Positions 35,683 to 48,572 of a stretch of 64,000 nucleotides of DNA are shown piece by piece. The translations under genes were made by a program, and so were the position numbers. Positions within the stretch are counted from its first letter, which is position 1. Each line of letters opens with the position of its first letter. Below the pieces are notes generated by a model. That model was not told where the DNA came from, did not search any database, and saw only the letters and a program-made list of their open reading frames with translations. Source of the stretch: Coriaria nepalensis (lineage: Eukaryota; Streptophyta; Magnoliopsida; Cucurbitales; Coriariaceae); NCBI GenBank assembly GCA_027186245.1, contig CP114493.1, positions 8,191,501 through 8,255,500 of the forward strand, read 5' to 3'.

Positions 35683-36811
35683 CCAAGACAATAGAATCAT
35701 CCACAGGCCTCACTTCCCACTCCAATTGCTAGAGAAAAGAGAAGTGGTAGAGCAACCTTGTTCCACCACCACCTACAACCTTGATCAAACCACTACCACC
35801 ACCACCACCACAAAACCTTCATCAAGTTGTATAAACCCGACGGGCACCGAGCAGCCCAAGAAACTGCCACCAAAAAGGGCCACAACCAAAGATAGACACA
35901 CCAAAGTAGACGGACGTGGCCGTCGGATCCGCATGCCGGCCACGTGTGCGGCTAGGGTTTTCCAGCTGACTAGGGAACTAGGTCACAAATCGGACGGAGA
36001 GACAATCGAATGGCTCCTCCAACAGGCTGAGCCCGCCGTCATCGCCGCCACTGGCACCGGTACCATTCCGGCCAACTTCACTTCGCTTAACATCTCGTTA
36101 CGGAGCTCAGGGTCTAGCATCTCGGCTCCTTCACACTTGAAAAGTAATTATTTCATGAGCCCTACTACACATCACTTGGCTGCAGCTACACAACTAATCA
36201 GAACAAAGAATGATCAATGGGAGAATGATAATAATCCTCCCCCTACCTTCTTAAATTTCAATCATTCTGATAGCTATAATGTACATAGTCATAGTACGGG
36301 TTCGATCCTGGCGAGTCAAAGTCAAATCCCGGCGACATTTTGGATGGTAACTAATAATGATAACAGTCCTAGTAATCAAGTTATGAGTGGTGGTGGTGGA
36401 AATGCTGCTGCTACTAATACTTCTCATGAACCTATTTGGGCATTCCCTAATGTTAGTAACAGTAGCATCGTTAGGGGGACTACTAATAGTAGTACTACTA
36501 CTACACCCGCCGGTGGTGGTGGTGGGCCTGCCGGCTTTCATTTTCTGAATTTTCCTCCACCACCGATGACGGCAGTATTGTCGGGCCAGCAAATGGGCTC
36601 AGCAGTTAATATAAGTGGTGTTGGTGGCGCTACGTTAATTAATGATGGTCACTTGGGTATTTTGGCAGCATTGAATGGGTTTAGGCCGATTACTTCAGGG
36701 GTCTCAGCTTCTTCTGTTCAGTCACCTAGAAGTGCCGCGAACAACTTGAATCATGGCGGAGACAAAGGTGGACACGATTGTACGAGTACTAGTACCGGTC
36801 GGGAATCATAG
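35675..36811 (+). CDS. Class I TCP transcription factor (TCP14/15/8-like)
   Basis: Single exon of 378 residues. The TCP basic helix-loop-helix domain spans about residues 68-124 ([58 protein letters not shown]). The short basic region and the following [18 protein letters not shown] mark class I, near TCP8/14/15/22/23. An acid-poor, Thr-rich tract precedes it. The tail is rich in Asn, Ser and Gly ([20 protein letters not shown]) with a [12 protein letters not shown] motif typical of the group. Such factors bind GTGGGNCC/TGGGCC sites and promote growth and cell division. A four-codon upstream ORF overlaps the start codon. Confidence 0.93.
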   Translation: MADQDNRIIHRPHFPLQLLEKREVVEQPCSTTTYNLDQTTTTTTTTKPSSSCINPTGTEQPKKLPPKRATTKDRHTKVDGRGRRIRMPATCAARVFQLTRELGHKSDGETIEWLLQQAEPAVIAATGTGTIPANFTSLNISLRSSGSSISAPSHLKSNYFMSPTTHHLAAATQLIRTKNDQWENDNNPPPTFLNFNHSDSYNVHSHSTGSILASQSQIPATFWMVTNNDNSPSNQVMSGGGGNAAATNTSHEPIWAFPNVSNSSIVRGTTNSSTTTTPAGGGGGPAGFHFLNFPPPPMTAVLSGQQMGSAVNISGVGGATLINDGHLGILAALNGFRPITSGVSASSVQSPRSAANNLNHGGDKGGHDCTSTSTGRES

Positions 36812-38295
36812 ATCGATTGATCGGAGTGTATATATGGCTGCTTAATATTAATTATGCTATACTATATATATATACTTAATTCGTGAGTACACAGTCTTCT
36901 AGATTGCTTTTTCTTTTTCTTTTTTTCGGTTTGATTTTATGATACTGGATTTTGGTGAGTGTTAAGTAGAATATCAGGTAGGGTTTTGAGAAGCAAATGA
37001 CATTGAAATGGTTTTCAAAGTGAGGATATATGAATTAATTATATTCATTAGTTGAGGAAATGTCAAAAAAAGAGGCTTTATATAATGAATTAATTATGTC
37101 TTTATGAAGTCAAGTTCGAATTGATTTCTTTCTCTATTGCGCTCAATGAGTAAGTATACATCATACATGATACATATTTTTATATATGCCACTACGTACT
37201 TATCATTGTTTGTAGATGTTAATAGTTATTTGTAATTTGCTCTTAAGTTCTTAGATGTTAATTTGTTTACTTCATATTTCATGCCAAAACAACAAGCTAG
37301 TAAGTCTTATAACTATATGTACTTTTGTTGTCAGCGATCAGCATGTCGATACTCGATTCGGCTTGTTGTATGACAGTATGAATTTTTGAAACAATCGATA
37401 ACTTAAGTCTTAATTAACTTTGAGTTTAGTTTCCCTTTAGACATTTATAGCAATTTGTTTTTTAATTATACCTTATATACGTTGGCATGGTCATATGTTT
37501 CTATTCAAGGTAGTTACCTAGTTCTAGGTCTAAACTTTACTTAGCTTAATTACTACTTAGGCAAGATATAAGCTTTTGCATCAGCAGCGTTTTCTCTGTC
37601 TGCTCCAAATTGTAGTTTTACAGACGATCACATGATACAATTTGCTCTAATTTGAGCCCAAACTAATAACTTAACGATAAACCATCTTAAACTTTTACTT
37701 GTATAGGTACGTATATAATCAAAAGTATAAAATTAAAGCCTGATCAAAGGCCAAAGGGCTAGCTTTTGGCCCTTTTGTATACGTCAGTCACTGAGTTTTA
37801 GCACATGGGCGCCAGGTTGGGGTTCTGGATTAATTGACAGGCCACAATTTTTCCTCGGCATCTCATGACAATCATGACAAGTATTACTTTTCATACCTCT
37901 GCAATGCAAACTATTCTCAAATCGTACTAATCACTAATTAAAGTTAAAATTAGTATTTAATTAAGTAAACTATATTTAAGATTAACCTAGGCTAATCTAT
38001 AACCTTTGTTACATGCAGTGATTGATTAGATCAGAAGGATTGGATTCTGTTCCAGTACTTGTCTAACTATTTGTAAGAAAATATTCAAAACCGTGTCAAA
38101 GCATTCGGTGCCTCTATTGTCGTGCACCATGATAATAATACTCCGCAAAATCAGCTCCGGCAAAAAAAAAAAAATTAATAATCCTTTTTGACAATTTACA
38201 TGTATCTACACCTTTTCACTCTTTCTTTTTGCCTTTTTATATATATTTTCTTGAGCAGATCTTGATCAAGACTTGAACTCTACCAGAGAATCCAG
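36812..38295. other. Intergenic
   Basis: 3' trailer of TCP, then AT-rich DNA with no recognised gene. The HVA22 promoter should be at its right end. Confidence 0.5.
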
Positions 38296-39188
38296 ATGGG
38301 TTCTGGAAATTTTCTCCAAGTTGTGGCCAAAAACTTCGACGTTCTTGCTCTGTAAGTGTCTGATTATGATCCCTTATTACATGCTTACATGATTTTAGTA
38401 CATGTATGAATTCATTATCATGTTTGTTTGTTATGATCATTTTCAGGCCTCTAGTTACTCTTGTGTATCCTCTGTAAGTTCCAACACTTTGTGCACATTT
38501 TCTGGGTGAATTTTAGTTGATGTGTTCATTTGTATGTAATAACAAATATTTTGTTTTAGATATGCGTCCATTAAGGCAATAGAAAGCAAGTCAAATGTGG
38601 ATGATCAACAATGGCTTACATATTGGGTTCTGTATTCTCTGATTACACTGTTTGAGCTTACCTTCGCTAAAGTTCTTGAAGTGTAAGTTCTATTCTCTGA
38701 TTACATTGACTTGTTATGAGATGAAGTAGAAATCATGTACTTAGTTTGGTGATGTTCTTAGGCTGGCCTTTTGGCCTTACGCAAAGCTAATAGTGACATG
38801 CTGGCTGGTGTTACCACACTTCAATGGGGCAGCCCATGTTTATCGCCACTTCATTAGACCATTTTATATGAACCCACAAAATGCTACTAGTACTTTATGG
38901 TATGTGCCGAGGAAGAAACATGTGTTTAGTAAACCAGATGATGTCTTAACCGCTGCTGAAAAGTATATGGAAGAGCATGGAACCGAAGATTTTGAGAGGC
39001 TTATAACCAAGGTAGGTATATACTATATATCTACACATATATATATACATACGACGACATGTTGTATAACACAACTTCATTAAGACGTAATAACCGTTCT
39101 GTGGTTTTTGATTCTATAGACTGACCGAGAAGCAAGAGCTAGGAGGAGTAGCAATTACATGATCTTCGACGATGATTATAGATATTGA
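38296..39188 (+). CDS. HVA22 (TB2/DP1/REEP) family protein
   Basis: Five exons: 38296-38351, 38447-38473, 38560-38682, 38762-39011 and 39120-39188. They encode 174 residues. The TB2/DP1 domain fills the N-terminal two thirds: [60 protein letters not shown] and [13 protein letters not shown]. Two hydrophobic hairpins are expected to insert in the ER membrane and bend it. Plant HVA22 proteins are often induced by abscisic acid and stress and affect vesicle traffic and autophagy; whether this member is induced is not visible. The C-terminus is polar ([22 protein letters not shown]). The tiny 27-base second exon is supported by conserved phase and sequence. Confidence 0.93.
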
Positions 39189-40788
39189 TCGAAATAAGCT
39201 TCGCTTTCTTTATGCACTTTGGTTAATTATGTTTTTGGGTTATGTTATTGTGTTCATGAAAGATGATGTTAGATTATCTTATGTACTAAATGCTTTCAGT
39301 TATGTATATATTATTTTATCATAAATTGAATTGGAGATACCCATATGATCAGAATAAGTAACCAAATCGAATTTGAGTTATAGATTCTAAGTTTGGACCA
39401 AAGTGTAAGCAAATAAAATCTGTAAAGCCATGATAACTAAATACACAAAAGTAAATCACAAGACATGAGTCATTTACATATCTAGGAGACAATATAATAG
39501 GATTTTCTTACGATCAGTCTCGCATTTGATCTCGGGGGTGGGTTAATGCTTTTTAATTCGTTTGTTATTTTGTTTTCATTGCCTTTGTAACCAAAGGAAA
39601 AATGTTTCTAGACCAATTCAACAGCATATTCACTGTAAATCCATGCGTTTACACTACCTTGAGGTTGCCACCAGCCGCTGTCCGCCCCCGCCTCCGTCCT
39701 TCCTCCCTCTTTCTCTCTATCGTATGGATCGCAAACTCTGAATATGAAATGGAGTTTCGCAATCTCCGGATCAAATATTTCAGAGAGAGAGTATTACTTT
39801 CAGTGATGGTGATGGGGCTAATGAGATAATTATTTAAGATCTCCCTCGTAAAAGTATTATAAATTATTAAAATATATGTATATTTATTAAAAAAAAAAAT
39901 TAAAATAACCTCATATAATTATTTATATATATCTTTCGTAAAAAATAAATAAAATAAATATTTCAAGAAAAATCTGAAGTGATATATATACATAGCAATA
40001 AATTTTTATACTTATGATTTAATGTTAAAAATATGAAAATACGTAGACGTGCAATTAGGTTTCATACTTATATTTATTGCCAGAGTTTTTTAATTTATTC
40101 ATAATGTTTAAAAAAAATTTATATTTCTTAATAGTCAAATTTTTTATTTATTTATAAATATCCGTAATTTTTTTGATTTACTACTCATGAATTATAAAAA
40201 TTTTAAATTTTATCTAAGTACTCAAACGAGTATGAGCCACCTCTATCCAACGGAATCAACGGTAACAAAAGAAGTTGTGGAGTGTCCGGGGATAGAATGA
40301 AAAAAATGAATTTTCTTTGATGGTGAAAATTAAATTATATAAGAATAGAAGACCTAAAAAGAAAATTTTAATATATGAGTATAAATCAAAATTATGCTAA
40401 GCTTTTGAGTGTAAATCTTATATTCAAAATTTATTGGTTATAAATCTTGAACTTAAAAATTTATGAGTATTAAAAAAATTGAGGGTTTAATATAGGTTCG
40501 AACTTCTTTTTATTTTTTTTGGGGGGTTTATTGTAGTTATTGTAAATTTAGGGTATTTATTTTAGTTTAAGCTTACTTAGAGTCTGTCTTCTAATTTCTC
40601 AAAAATAAATCAAAACCCTCAAAATCAACAGCCGCTCCACAAGTAACTTCTTTTTCTTCTTCTCCGCCCTCTGTTCCTTGCGAGCTCTGATAAAAGCTTC
40701 GAAACGGCGCGAAAATTGATCGAAACACGGTAGAAACACTACCAGACGGAAACATAACTTATTTAAGCTAAGCTTCGTCTCCACAACG
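39189..40788. other. Intergenic
   Basis: Trailer of HVA22, then AT-rich sequence. The promoter and leader of the Puf-A gene are at the right. No other gene seen. Confidence 0.5.
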
Positions 40789-43700
40789 ATGGCCTCCGCA
40801 CCTATGGAAACCAATAAATCTCGCCCGGTTCACGCGAAACGAAAAGAAATTCCGAAACAGAACAAGCCTTTGAAAAGGAAGTTTGAGAAATTAGAATCTG
40901 GTGAGCAGAAGAAGGAGAGCTTAACTAAAAGAGAGCTTCGTATACAGGCAAAGGTTTGTCCTTGTTTGCTCTATGGTTTATCTTTTCTACGTAATGCCTT
41001 TTCAAATTGGTTTATGAAATGATTAAAAAATTTATGTGCTTTATTCGCGGTTTTCTCATGTCAGGAACTTGCTGAAGCTAGGAAGAAGAAGAGGAAGAGA
41101 CACTATTCTCTGGAACAAGTAAGTAGCATTTCGCTTATTTTTCCTGAAAATTCATTCAGATATCGTTGTGAGTATACTTTAGGTTACACCTCCATACTTG
41201 AATTTCATGCTGTTTTCTGTTGAAGTATATCTAATATCAAGCTAAGTGATCGTCAAGTTAATTTTTTATTTATTTTTTCCTATCTTTCCAGGAGCTTGCA
41301 TCTCTTTGGGAGAAGATGAGGCGTCGAAATATAAAAAAGGAGGACAGATCCAAGTATGTATTATTTGTATCAAACGGTTCCTCCCCATTCCCTTTTATAG
41401 TAGTATTTTAAAAGTTCTCTCTTTCGATTAATTATCTCAGATTGGTAAGTGAAGCTGTGCAAAAGATGAAGGGGAAGATTCATGAAATTGCAAGCTCCCA
41501 TGTTTCTTCCCGTGTTCTGCAGGTTAGTTAGTGCCTAGTATGATTTCTTCAAGGGTTTACTCTTTCTTTTGTTTTGGTGGTAGTTAATGTTATTCTTTTC
41601 CTTCCGTTGTTTTCTAGACTTGTGTTAAGCACTGCTCACAAGCTGAAAGAGATGCAGTGTTTGAGGAACTCAAGCCACATTTTCTCACTCTTTCATCCAA
41701 TACTTATGCAGTTCATCTGGTCAAGAAAATGTTAGACAGCGGTATGCAATTCATATTGAAATAAGAGTTTTAAGTGCTTTAGTTTTCATTTCCCGGATTG
41801 GTCTTAGTGTAGTTTTCATGCTATTTTTGCAGGCTCTAAAAATCAGCTGGCAGGATTTATCTCGTCCCTTCATGGGCATGTTGCTTCGCTTCTACGTCAC
41901 ATGGTTGGATCCGTAGGTAGGATTTTTAGTTGCATATAAGCCACAGAGCACAAATTCGTAGGTTTTTTTTCAAAATTACTTGGAAATTTTATTATTATTA
42001 AGTTAATATGACCTGATTTTCATCTTCAGTTGTATAAATATCATAACTTGATAAAGCTAAGAATTTGTTCTGGTTTGAACTATTATTCTGACTTTTTAGA
42101 TAAAACATGTGTTCTACCATGTGGATAAAAAAAGGGTCTTGCAAATTGTAACACTATTTCTAAATTTATTGGCTGTGCAGTTGTTGAACATGCATACACT
42201 TTGGGAAATGCCTCTCAGAAACAAGAAATTTTAATGGAATTATATTGTATAGAGCTTAAGTTGTTTAAGGATTTGGTCCCAAAGCAAGAAAGCAGGTAAA
42301 ATCAACCATTTACACTCGGGTCTGATTTCCACATGCTTCCTGTAATGACTTGTGGTAATCATCCTGTTTCATGGTTCCTGTTTCTTTCAGGTTAATAGAT
42401 ATAATATCAAAACTGGGCATTAAAAAAGTCTCAGTCCTAAGACACATGTCTTCCGTGATTCAACCAATTTTGGAAAAAGGAATAGTTGACCATTCTATCA
42501 TACATAGGGTGCTAATCGAGTTTCTTAACATAGCTGATCAGGTATGCTTGGTATTTCCATGTTTGTTTTTATCTAATGTTTGCAAATTTATTTTATATTA
42601 AGTTTTCTCGATTGGATCATATTGCTTTCCTTCTGTTTTCTAAATTAAGTTTGTCAAAAGTCTTCTGCTGCAGATATAATTCAACAGCTGTCTAGCCCGC
42701 TTCTTGTTCGTATGATTCATACGAGGGATGGATCGAGGATTGGGATACTCTGCATCAAGCATGGGAGCACAAAGGTCTGTGCAAATTGCTTCAGGATTTC
42801 ATCTTCCTATGTTGGAAGTATGATTCTTTACCCCTCCTGATTAAAATTTCTTCTTTTCATCGATTTTTTCCAGGAAAGGAAAAAGGTTATCAAAGGAATG
42901 AAAGATCATATTCAGAAGATAGCTCATGATCAATATGGAAGCATGGTACGGATTACATTTCATGCTGGTGACCACTTAAAATTTTTATTTGAAAAAATAT
43001 GCGTTTTTCCTGTCAGTTTGCATAGCCTCTGCCTCCTTAATGTCATCTCCTTTTAGGTGCTTGTCTGCATCCTCTCAGTAGTTGATGATACAAAGCTTAT
43101 AAGAAAGGTTACTTCGCCTTTCTGCTGTTTCTTTGGGTTATTTTTCTGCTTGTGGCTACTATCAGAGCGCATTCTAAGTTGATTCTCTTTCATGCAGAAT
43201 GTTATCAGTGACCTGAAAAAAAATCTGAAGGAGCTTGTGTTAGACAAGGTCACAACTCTTTCTTCAACAAAACTTTAAGAGATGTGTAGAAAAATGTATG
43301 ATGCCCTTTCCATGAATGTGCATTTTCTTAGATTTCTTGTTTCACCAATTTTTCAGAATGGAAGGCGTTTGTTGCTACAGCTTCTGCATCCAAATTGTTC
43401 ACGCTACTTAACTCCTGATGATTTTGCTGCCTTAAATTCATACATTCCATCTCTCCACAAGGTATATTCTACAGGCCCATGTATAGAACCATTTCGGGCA
43501 GCTATTCTCTACATTTGAGCTTACATAGTGTAACCTCTGTTGTCAGTCTGAGTCATTAGATTGCCCAGAAGATAAAACATCTGCAGAAAAAGAGGCTGAT
43601 AATGACATAGAAGAAGAGGAAGATGAGAAAATGAAGATTCCTTCAGGTCAAAGTTTTGAATTAATCAAAGGTGGTAAAAAAGATCCTTCCGTAAGGAGAC

Positions 43701-44464
43701 GCGAGCTACTGGTTGATAGTGGACTTGCCGAGGTTTGTTGCTGACATGGCAGGTTTTTTCTCAAAAAAAAAAAAACAGGGGGATTGTTTTCGAACTTCTG
43801 ATAGTAAAACCTTTTTTTGTCCTTGCAGAGCCTTGTAGATGTATGCATTGAAAATGCAGAAGAACTTCTTCGATCAAATTTTGGAAGAGAGGTTATATAC
43901 GAGGTAATTTTTTCACAGTTTCTGGTTTGTTTGTATTCAGTTAGCTGTCCTTTTGTTAAGACCGGATCGCTCTTTTTAATGCACTCAGGTTGCAAGTGGA
44001 GGAGTGGATCGCATTCTCCATCCGACATTGGATGAAAAGGTGGATGCACTGCATGAAGTCATTGCATCTCTTGTAGCAGAGCCTAAACCCGAAGAATCAG
44101 AAAGAGAAGAAGAAGAGGAACATATCCTTGAAAACTTTCATTCGAGTCGGACCATCAGAAAGCTAATATTGGACTGCTCCTCTTTTGCTTCCACTCTGTG
44201 GCAGAAAGCACTTGAAGGGAAGTGTGAAATGTGGGCTAGAGGTCACAGGTTAGTCAACTGCATCGACTTTTGCAACCTTTTCTAAATTCAATCATGCATA
44301 GTAGACTTAATGCTCTACTTTTTCTTGTAAATTGTAGTTCCAAGGTGATTCATGCTTTCATGGAATCCTCCGACTCGACCGTACAAGAGTCGGCTAAACG
44401 AGAACTCCAGCCCTTGATAGATGGTGGCGTACTCAAAGTTCCTGAGATCGGTCGATCTGTGTAG
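40789..44464 (+). CDS. APUM24: Pumilio homolog 24 / Puf-A-type nucleolar RNA-binding protein
   Basis: Seventeen exons from ATG 40789 to TAG 44464 give 625 residues: 40789-40953, 41065-41118, 41292-41353, 41441-41522, 41618-41741, 41833-41916, 42181-42295, 42391-42541, 42661-42774, 42874-42945, 43057-43107, 43198-43248, 43357-43461, 43547-43732, 43829-43903, 43989-44248 and 44338-44464. A Lys/Arg-rich start suggests nucleolar targeting. PUF-like repeats follow, such as ASSHVSSRVLQTCVKHCSQ, SSNTYAVHLVKKMLD, LLRHMVGSVVVEHAY, HTRDGSRIGILCIKHGSTKE, DQYGSMVLVCILSVVDDTK and LDKNGRRLLLQLLHP. The C-terminus is the CPL domain typical of Puf-A/PUF6. Family members bind pre-rRNA, and Arabidopsis APUM24 is needed for ITS2 processing. 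An acidic insert (EEEEDEKMK) precedes the CPL region. Confidence 0.93.
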
Positions 44465-45130
44465 GAAAGCTCAAGTTTTGTTTTGTTTCAAGTTTTTTTT
44501 TTTACCAAGAAACATAAAACTTGTCGCGATTGGTAGTTTGATTTGTGGCAATCGAATTTTGGGTAGAGTTTGAATTCTACTATAAACACCTCTGCTTTTT
44601 AGTCGTAGGGTACAAATGTTGGATAAACACCTTACGTGTAAAAGTGTAGATTATCATATAAACACTTGTTCCAGTTATTATACCATGAGAAAGTTTCTTC
44701 TTCCACATTTCCGGCTACAACTAGCTCCATGGTCACTGCCGCTATCCCTTCTCCCTCTTCATCTCTGCCATTGCAATGGCTGCAGCCGGCAGCTCCTTCC
44801 TCTCTCTCTCTCTGATATGGTGATTGAAGAGAGAAATGGTGAAGGAAGAAATGTGAAAAAAGGAGTAGAAAGTAGTTAGGGTTTACTTAGGGTACAGTAG
44901 GTTGTTTAGCATGTGATATACGACGGTTCATGTGAAACTTTTTCCGACTTGACAGAGTTGTTAACCGACACGTGCCACTCATGTGTTCAATTCCGTTTGA
45001 GAAAGACGGAAATAGAAAAGTAGTATGGGCTTTTCCCGGTCCATACCGAATTTAGCCCATTTTCTAGTCCTTTTGCCTTCTCATCTCCCCTCTTCTAAAA
45101 CCCATAGCTGTCCACTTAAACCCTTCCCTG
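44465..45130. other. Intergenic
   Basis: Trailer of the Puf-A gene, a CT tract near 44805 and, at 45000-45110, ACGTG and GCCCA motifs that look like the promoter of the broken gene to the right. Confidence 0.4.
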
Positions 45131-46815
45131 ATGAAGAACCAGAGCTTCACGACCTCTGCGCCATCGCAAATCAATCTCGTAAATTTCCGCCATACGCAGC
45201 ATAGTTCTTCTTCCACCTTTCCTCTTTTCAGCGTCGGATGCGCGGTTCATCTCCATTTCCGGCGAAAAGATTCTTAACTCCCCTCTGTCATCTCCTGCGG
45301 CTCTAGGTTTCTTCCTTTCTCTTGTGTAGCTTTTGCTTGAAATTTCTTCGCTTTCGTCCTTTATCTTCTGCATGAAATTTATCTGTCCTTTATCTTTAAG
45401 GATCAATATGTATATATATATATACACTCAAGTCTTGCATAACTTATATGACAGAGCTTCTTTCAATATTATTATATCTATCTAAGCTGTGCTAATTTGT
45501 ATTGAGGGAATTTAGAGACTGTCATATCTAATTTCCTGCTGAAAAGAATAGCAAAATTCTACGGAATGTCTAAATAGTACTGTCGCTCGAAACTGTTAGC
45601 TAACGTTAATTTGACCCTTCATTTTTATGCCAAGAAATACTGGAAACTAGTTGAATTGCCTTACCTTTTCCCGGTTTTAGATTTTAAGAAGTTCCCTTGA
45701 GTTTTTGATTTCTTAAAATGGTATTTATATTAAGAGAAGATGATGTTTTTTGGGCTTTATTAGTGGAATCTGTCGTGAAATTTCATGGTTCTTCAATTAA
45801 ATCACTCAAATTCCTCAACTGATATTTTTCATATTTAAATGTCATATTCAATAATAGTTTCCCTCTTCCTTTCTGTCAAATCTACTAAGTATTCTTCTTT
45901 AGTTTCACAGAAACAGATGGTTTGGAGTGGGTTGCACCACAAAAAGGTTTGGTCAGAGTCTCTATGCTCAGGAGCTCTCACAAGCTTGCTCGGTGTGTCT
46001 CTTTTTCTTTCTCTGTTCAATCAACTCCCCGTTTTTGTAATTGTCAATTAGTAAGAGGAAGGCCTTGTCTATATTTTCTTTGTTTTCATGTTTATGTTTG
46101 AGTCTGCGTCCATGTATATGCTGATAAAATGAAGCTTCTAGTCCAAACATATCTGATTTCTTCCTTATGTTCCTTCTAATCATTTATATTTTCCTTGGAC
46201 AGTGAAGAACTTGCTTCTGGCTTCACCATTGTTTCCTGCATATCACCTTACATTCATAAGAAAAACTACACTTTCAGTGCACTCAATACCTATTCAAGCG
46301 ATTTCAGACACCACAACAGCAAAGATTCATCAGGACTAGTAACTACCCAAAACTTCAATGTTTATGGACAAGCATTCCACCAGTATCCCACTAGACAACA
46401 CTTCACCATTAATTCTTCTCGAAAATCTTGATCCGGAGAATCCTTTTCACTCCTTCAGGCCAGTGCACTTCTGCACTGGTTTAAAAACTGGCAAGAACTC
46501 AGAAAGCACAAATTAACAGCAAGCACTTTTGCCGGAGCAATTGGATTCTGGCCCCGTAGAAGGACCCAACTCTGGTTGGAAAAGATTGGTGCAAAACAGC
46601 CTTTCTCCGGTAACCTAGCTACGTGCTGGAGCAACATTAAAGAAGAAGAAGCACTTGAAAGGTACAAACTCATAACAGGGAATACCGTTATATTCCCAGA
46701 CTTTAAAGTTTACAATTCTGATGATGATTGGCTAGCTGCTTCTCCAGATGGTATAGTTAATCAAACAGTTTACGGATTGGATTACCTTCCAGAGGAATCA
46801 AATAGATATATTTAA
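45131..46815 (+). pseudogene. YqaJ-type exonuclease relic, truncated
   Basis: The clear part is 46400-46800, which reads SALLHWFKNWQELRKHKL, TASTFAGAIGFWPRRR, QLWLEKIGAKQPFSGNLA, CWSNIKEEEALERYKLITGN and DDWLAASPDGIVNQTVYGL. This is the N-terminal half of the YqaJ/lambda-exonuclease-type restriction-nuclease fold found in plant organelle-predicted proteins. The frame shifts at about 46456, where LLENLDPENPFHSF runs into SALLHWF only after a one-base shift. The sequence stops after VYGL, just where the catalytic EIKCP motif should follow, so the active site is missing. Upstream, a possible leader exon at 45131 (MKNQSFTTSAPSQINLVNFR, then a stop) and a short exon near 45905 may belong to it; these are uncertain. 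Confidence 0.75.
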
Positions 46816-48572
46816 AATTACTGATTTTATTTTCCCGTATTATCATTTCTTAATCTATATCATTCCATTTCAAAAAAATCGAAACAAATATCTCTCTAGT
46901 AGATATTTTTCAACAAGCCAAAAATTGCTTAATTAAATAACTACTTATGTTTATTTTTGTTTCATAATAATGGTCGAAGATAATCCGGATTTAACAACAA
47001 TGTCAATGGATGGATCTCACTTCAAACACCCAAAAAGCCGTATGAGTTTATTAACCAATTCTTTTCTCGCCGTATCGATGCAATTAAGTTGTGTTCAATC
47101 TAATAAGGATAGTGTGGGACAGATAAGTTTTTTTTTTTTTTTTTTTTTTATTTGGAAAATGGAAATTATTTCTATATTATATATATATATATATAAGTAG
47201 GCTTAAATTCCTAATTAGTTGCGTAATGCGCTTCTTAGCTGTCCAGGATAAGAAGATTTAGAAACAAAATCAGACAGCAAATCCGGAAAACCACACAGCC
47301 AGTAAGATGGTCCGATTCCTGTTTGTCGTGTTCTAATTGAGACCATATATTGAAAGCGAATCCTTCGCTTTTGATCTTATCAACGCACATCAAACTTGCA
47401 ATACCACATATCTAAATGACTCAAACACCACTCCATTTCACGCTTCTTCCATCATTATTCTCAAACCCCCCCAAAAACTTTAAAAAAAAAAAACCCATCA
47501 GGAAATAATTTCATCCGATAAACATATTGAATCTGTAGATATATTCGTTCTCCATAAATATAATAATATATATATATTTAAAATTAATCGATCCATTAAT
47601 TGAATGTTCATCCAAGAATTTCACTTCACCTCTTGCTTTCAACTTCCATCTTCTTTTTTTTTTTTTCCCTAATATCATCCTCTTTGAAATTACTAATATG
47701 TAGCTGTGCAGCAGGTGCGACAAGATATCTATGCATAAATAATATATATATACATATTCAAACTCCAGTATGTCTCAAACATCTACTAACCTTCTAAAAC
47801 ATCTGCTACAAATGTAGGCTATTTGAAAGGCCAAAAAGGACACTATAGTATCAGTTTTTTCAGAATAAGAAACATCCTTTCACCTCTTTTCTTTTCCCAG
47901 ATGGTCACCTATACAAAACCATCTAGAGCTCAAATTTATGTATGGACTACACCTTTAGGGCAAATAAAGAGGCCAGTAATATGTTAAACCATATTTCATT
48001 CAAGAACCGATTGCAAACTTTATATGCATATATATTCCATACAACATCCGTTATTTCCTTTTCTTGAAGAAAATGGCATAAACTTTAAACATGATACAAC
48101 CCAAGGAAAAAAACAAAAGGACAGATGAAGAAAAGTAGTTCTATGTTAAAAAAAGCTTCAGAAGGAGATTGACAATATGATAAAGAACAACCTGTCAACA
48201 TTAGGGGGAGTAGCCTGAGCTTATTGAAACTATTCTTGTGCTATATGTTTGAATTTTTTTTTTTTTTTTTTCTCATGTCACTAAAAGTGAGGGGGTGACA
48301 ATTCCAATGAAGAAGCTATAACATAAGTTTGGAAACCAAGAAAAAAAAAAGAAAAAAAAGATTCGCCTTTCGAAATATTCTATAAAACCTGGAGTAGAAT
48401 CGGAAATCATCCCTGCCAATCCGAACCAAAGTTGGTAATAAAACTACGAAAAGAAAAGAGATAGAAAGATGGGGGAAATTTTTTACCCAATTAGCGAGAA
48501 TCATGTGTAGGAAGGAGGGGACTACCCAATCTTGTACATCCCTTTTTTAGCAAAAGCCAAAAACTCGAACAC
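46816..48572. other. Intergenic
   Basis: No supported gene. Holds T-tracts, AT microsatellites (about 47179-47196 and 47567-47578) and, from about 48000, the 3' trailer of the F-box/kelch gene. Confidence 0.5.

Noticed and set aside
44570..45010. Possible terminal-repeat element between the Puf-A gene and the YqaJ relic
   Set aside because: The two ends show only weak direct similarity and no clear inverted repeat.
46970..47200. Plus-strand frame starting MVEDNPDLTTMSMDG
   Set aside because: No recognisable family, no splice context, and it ends in a T-tract and AT repeat.
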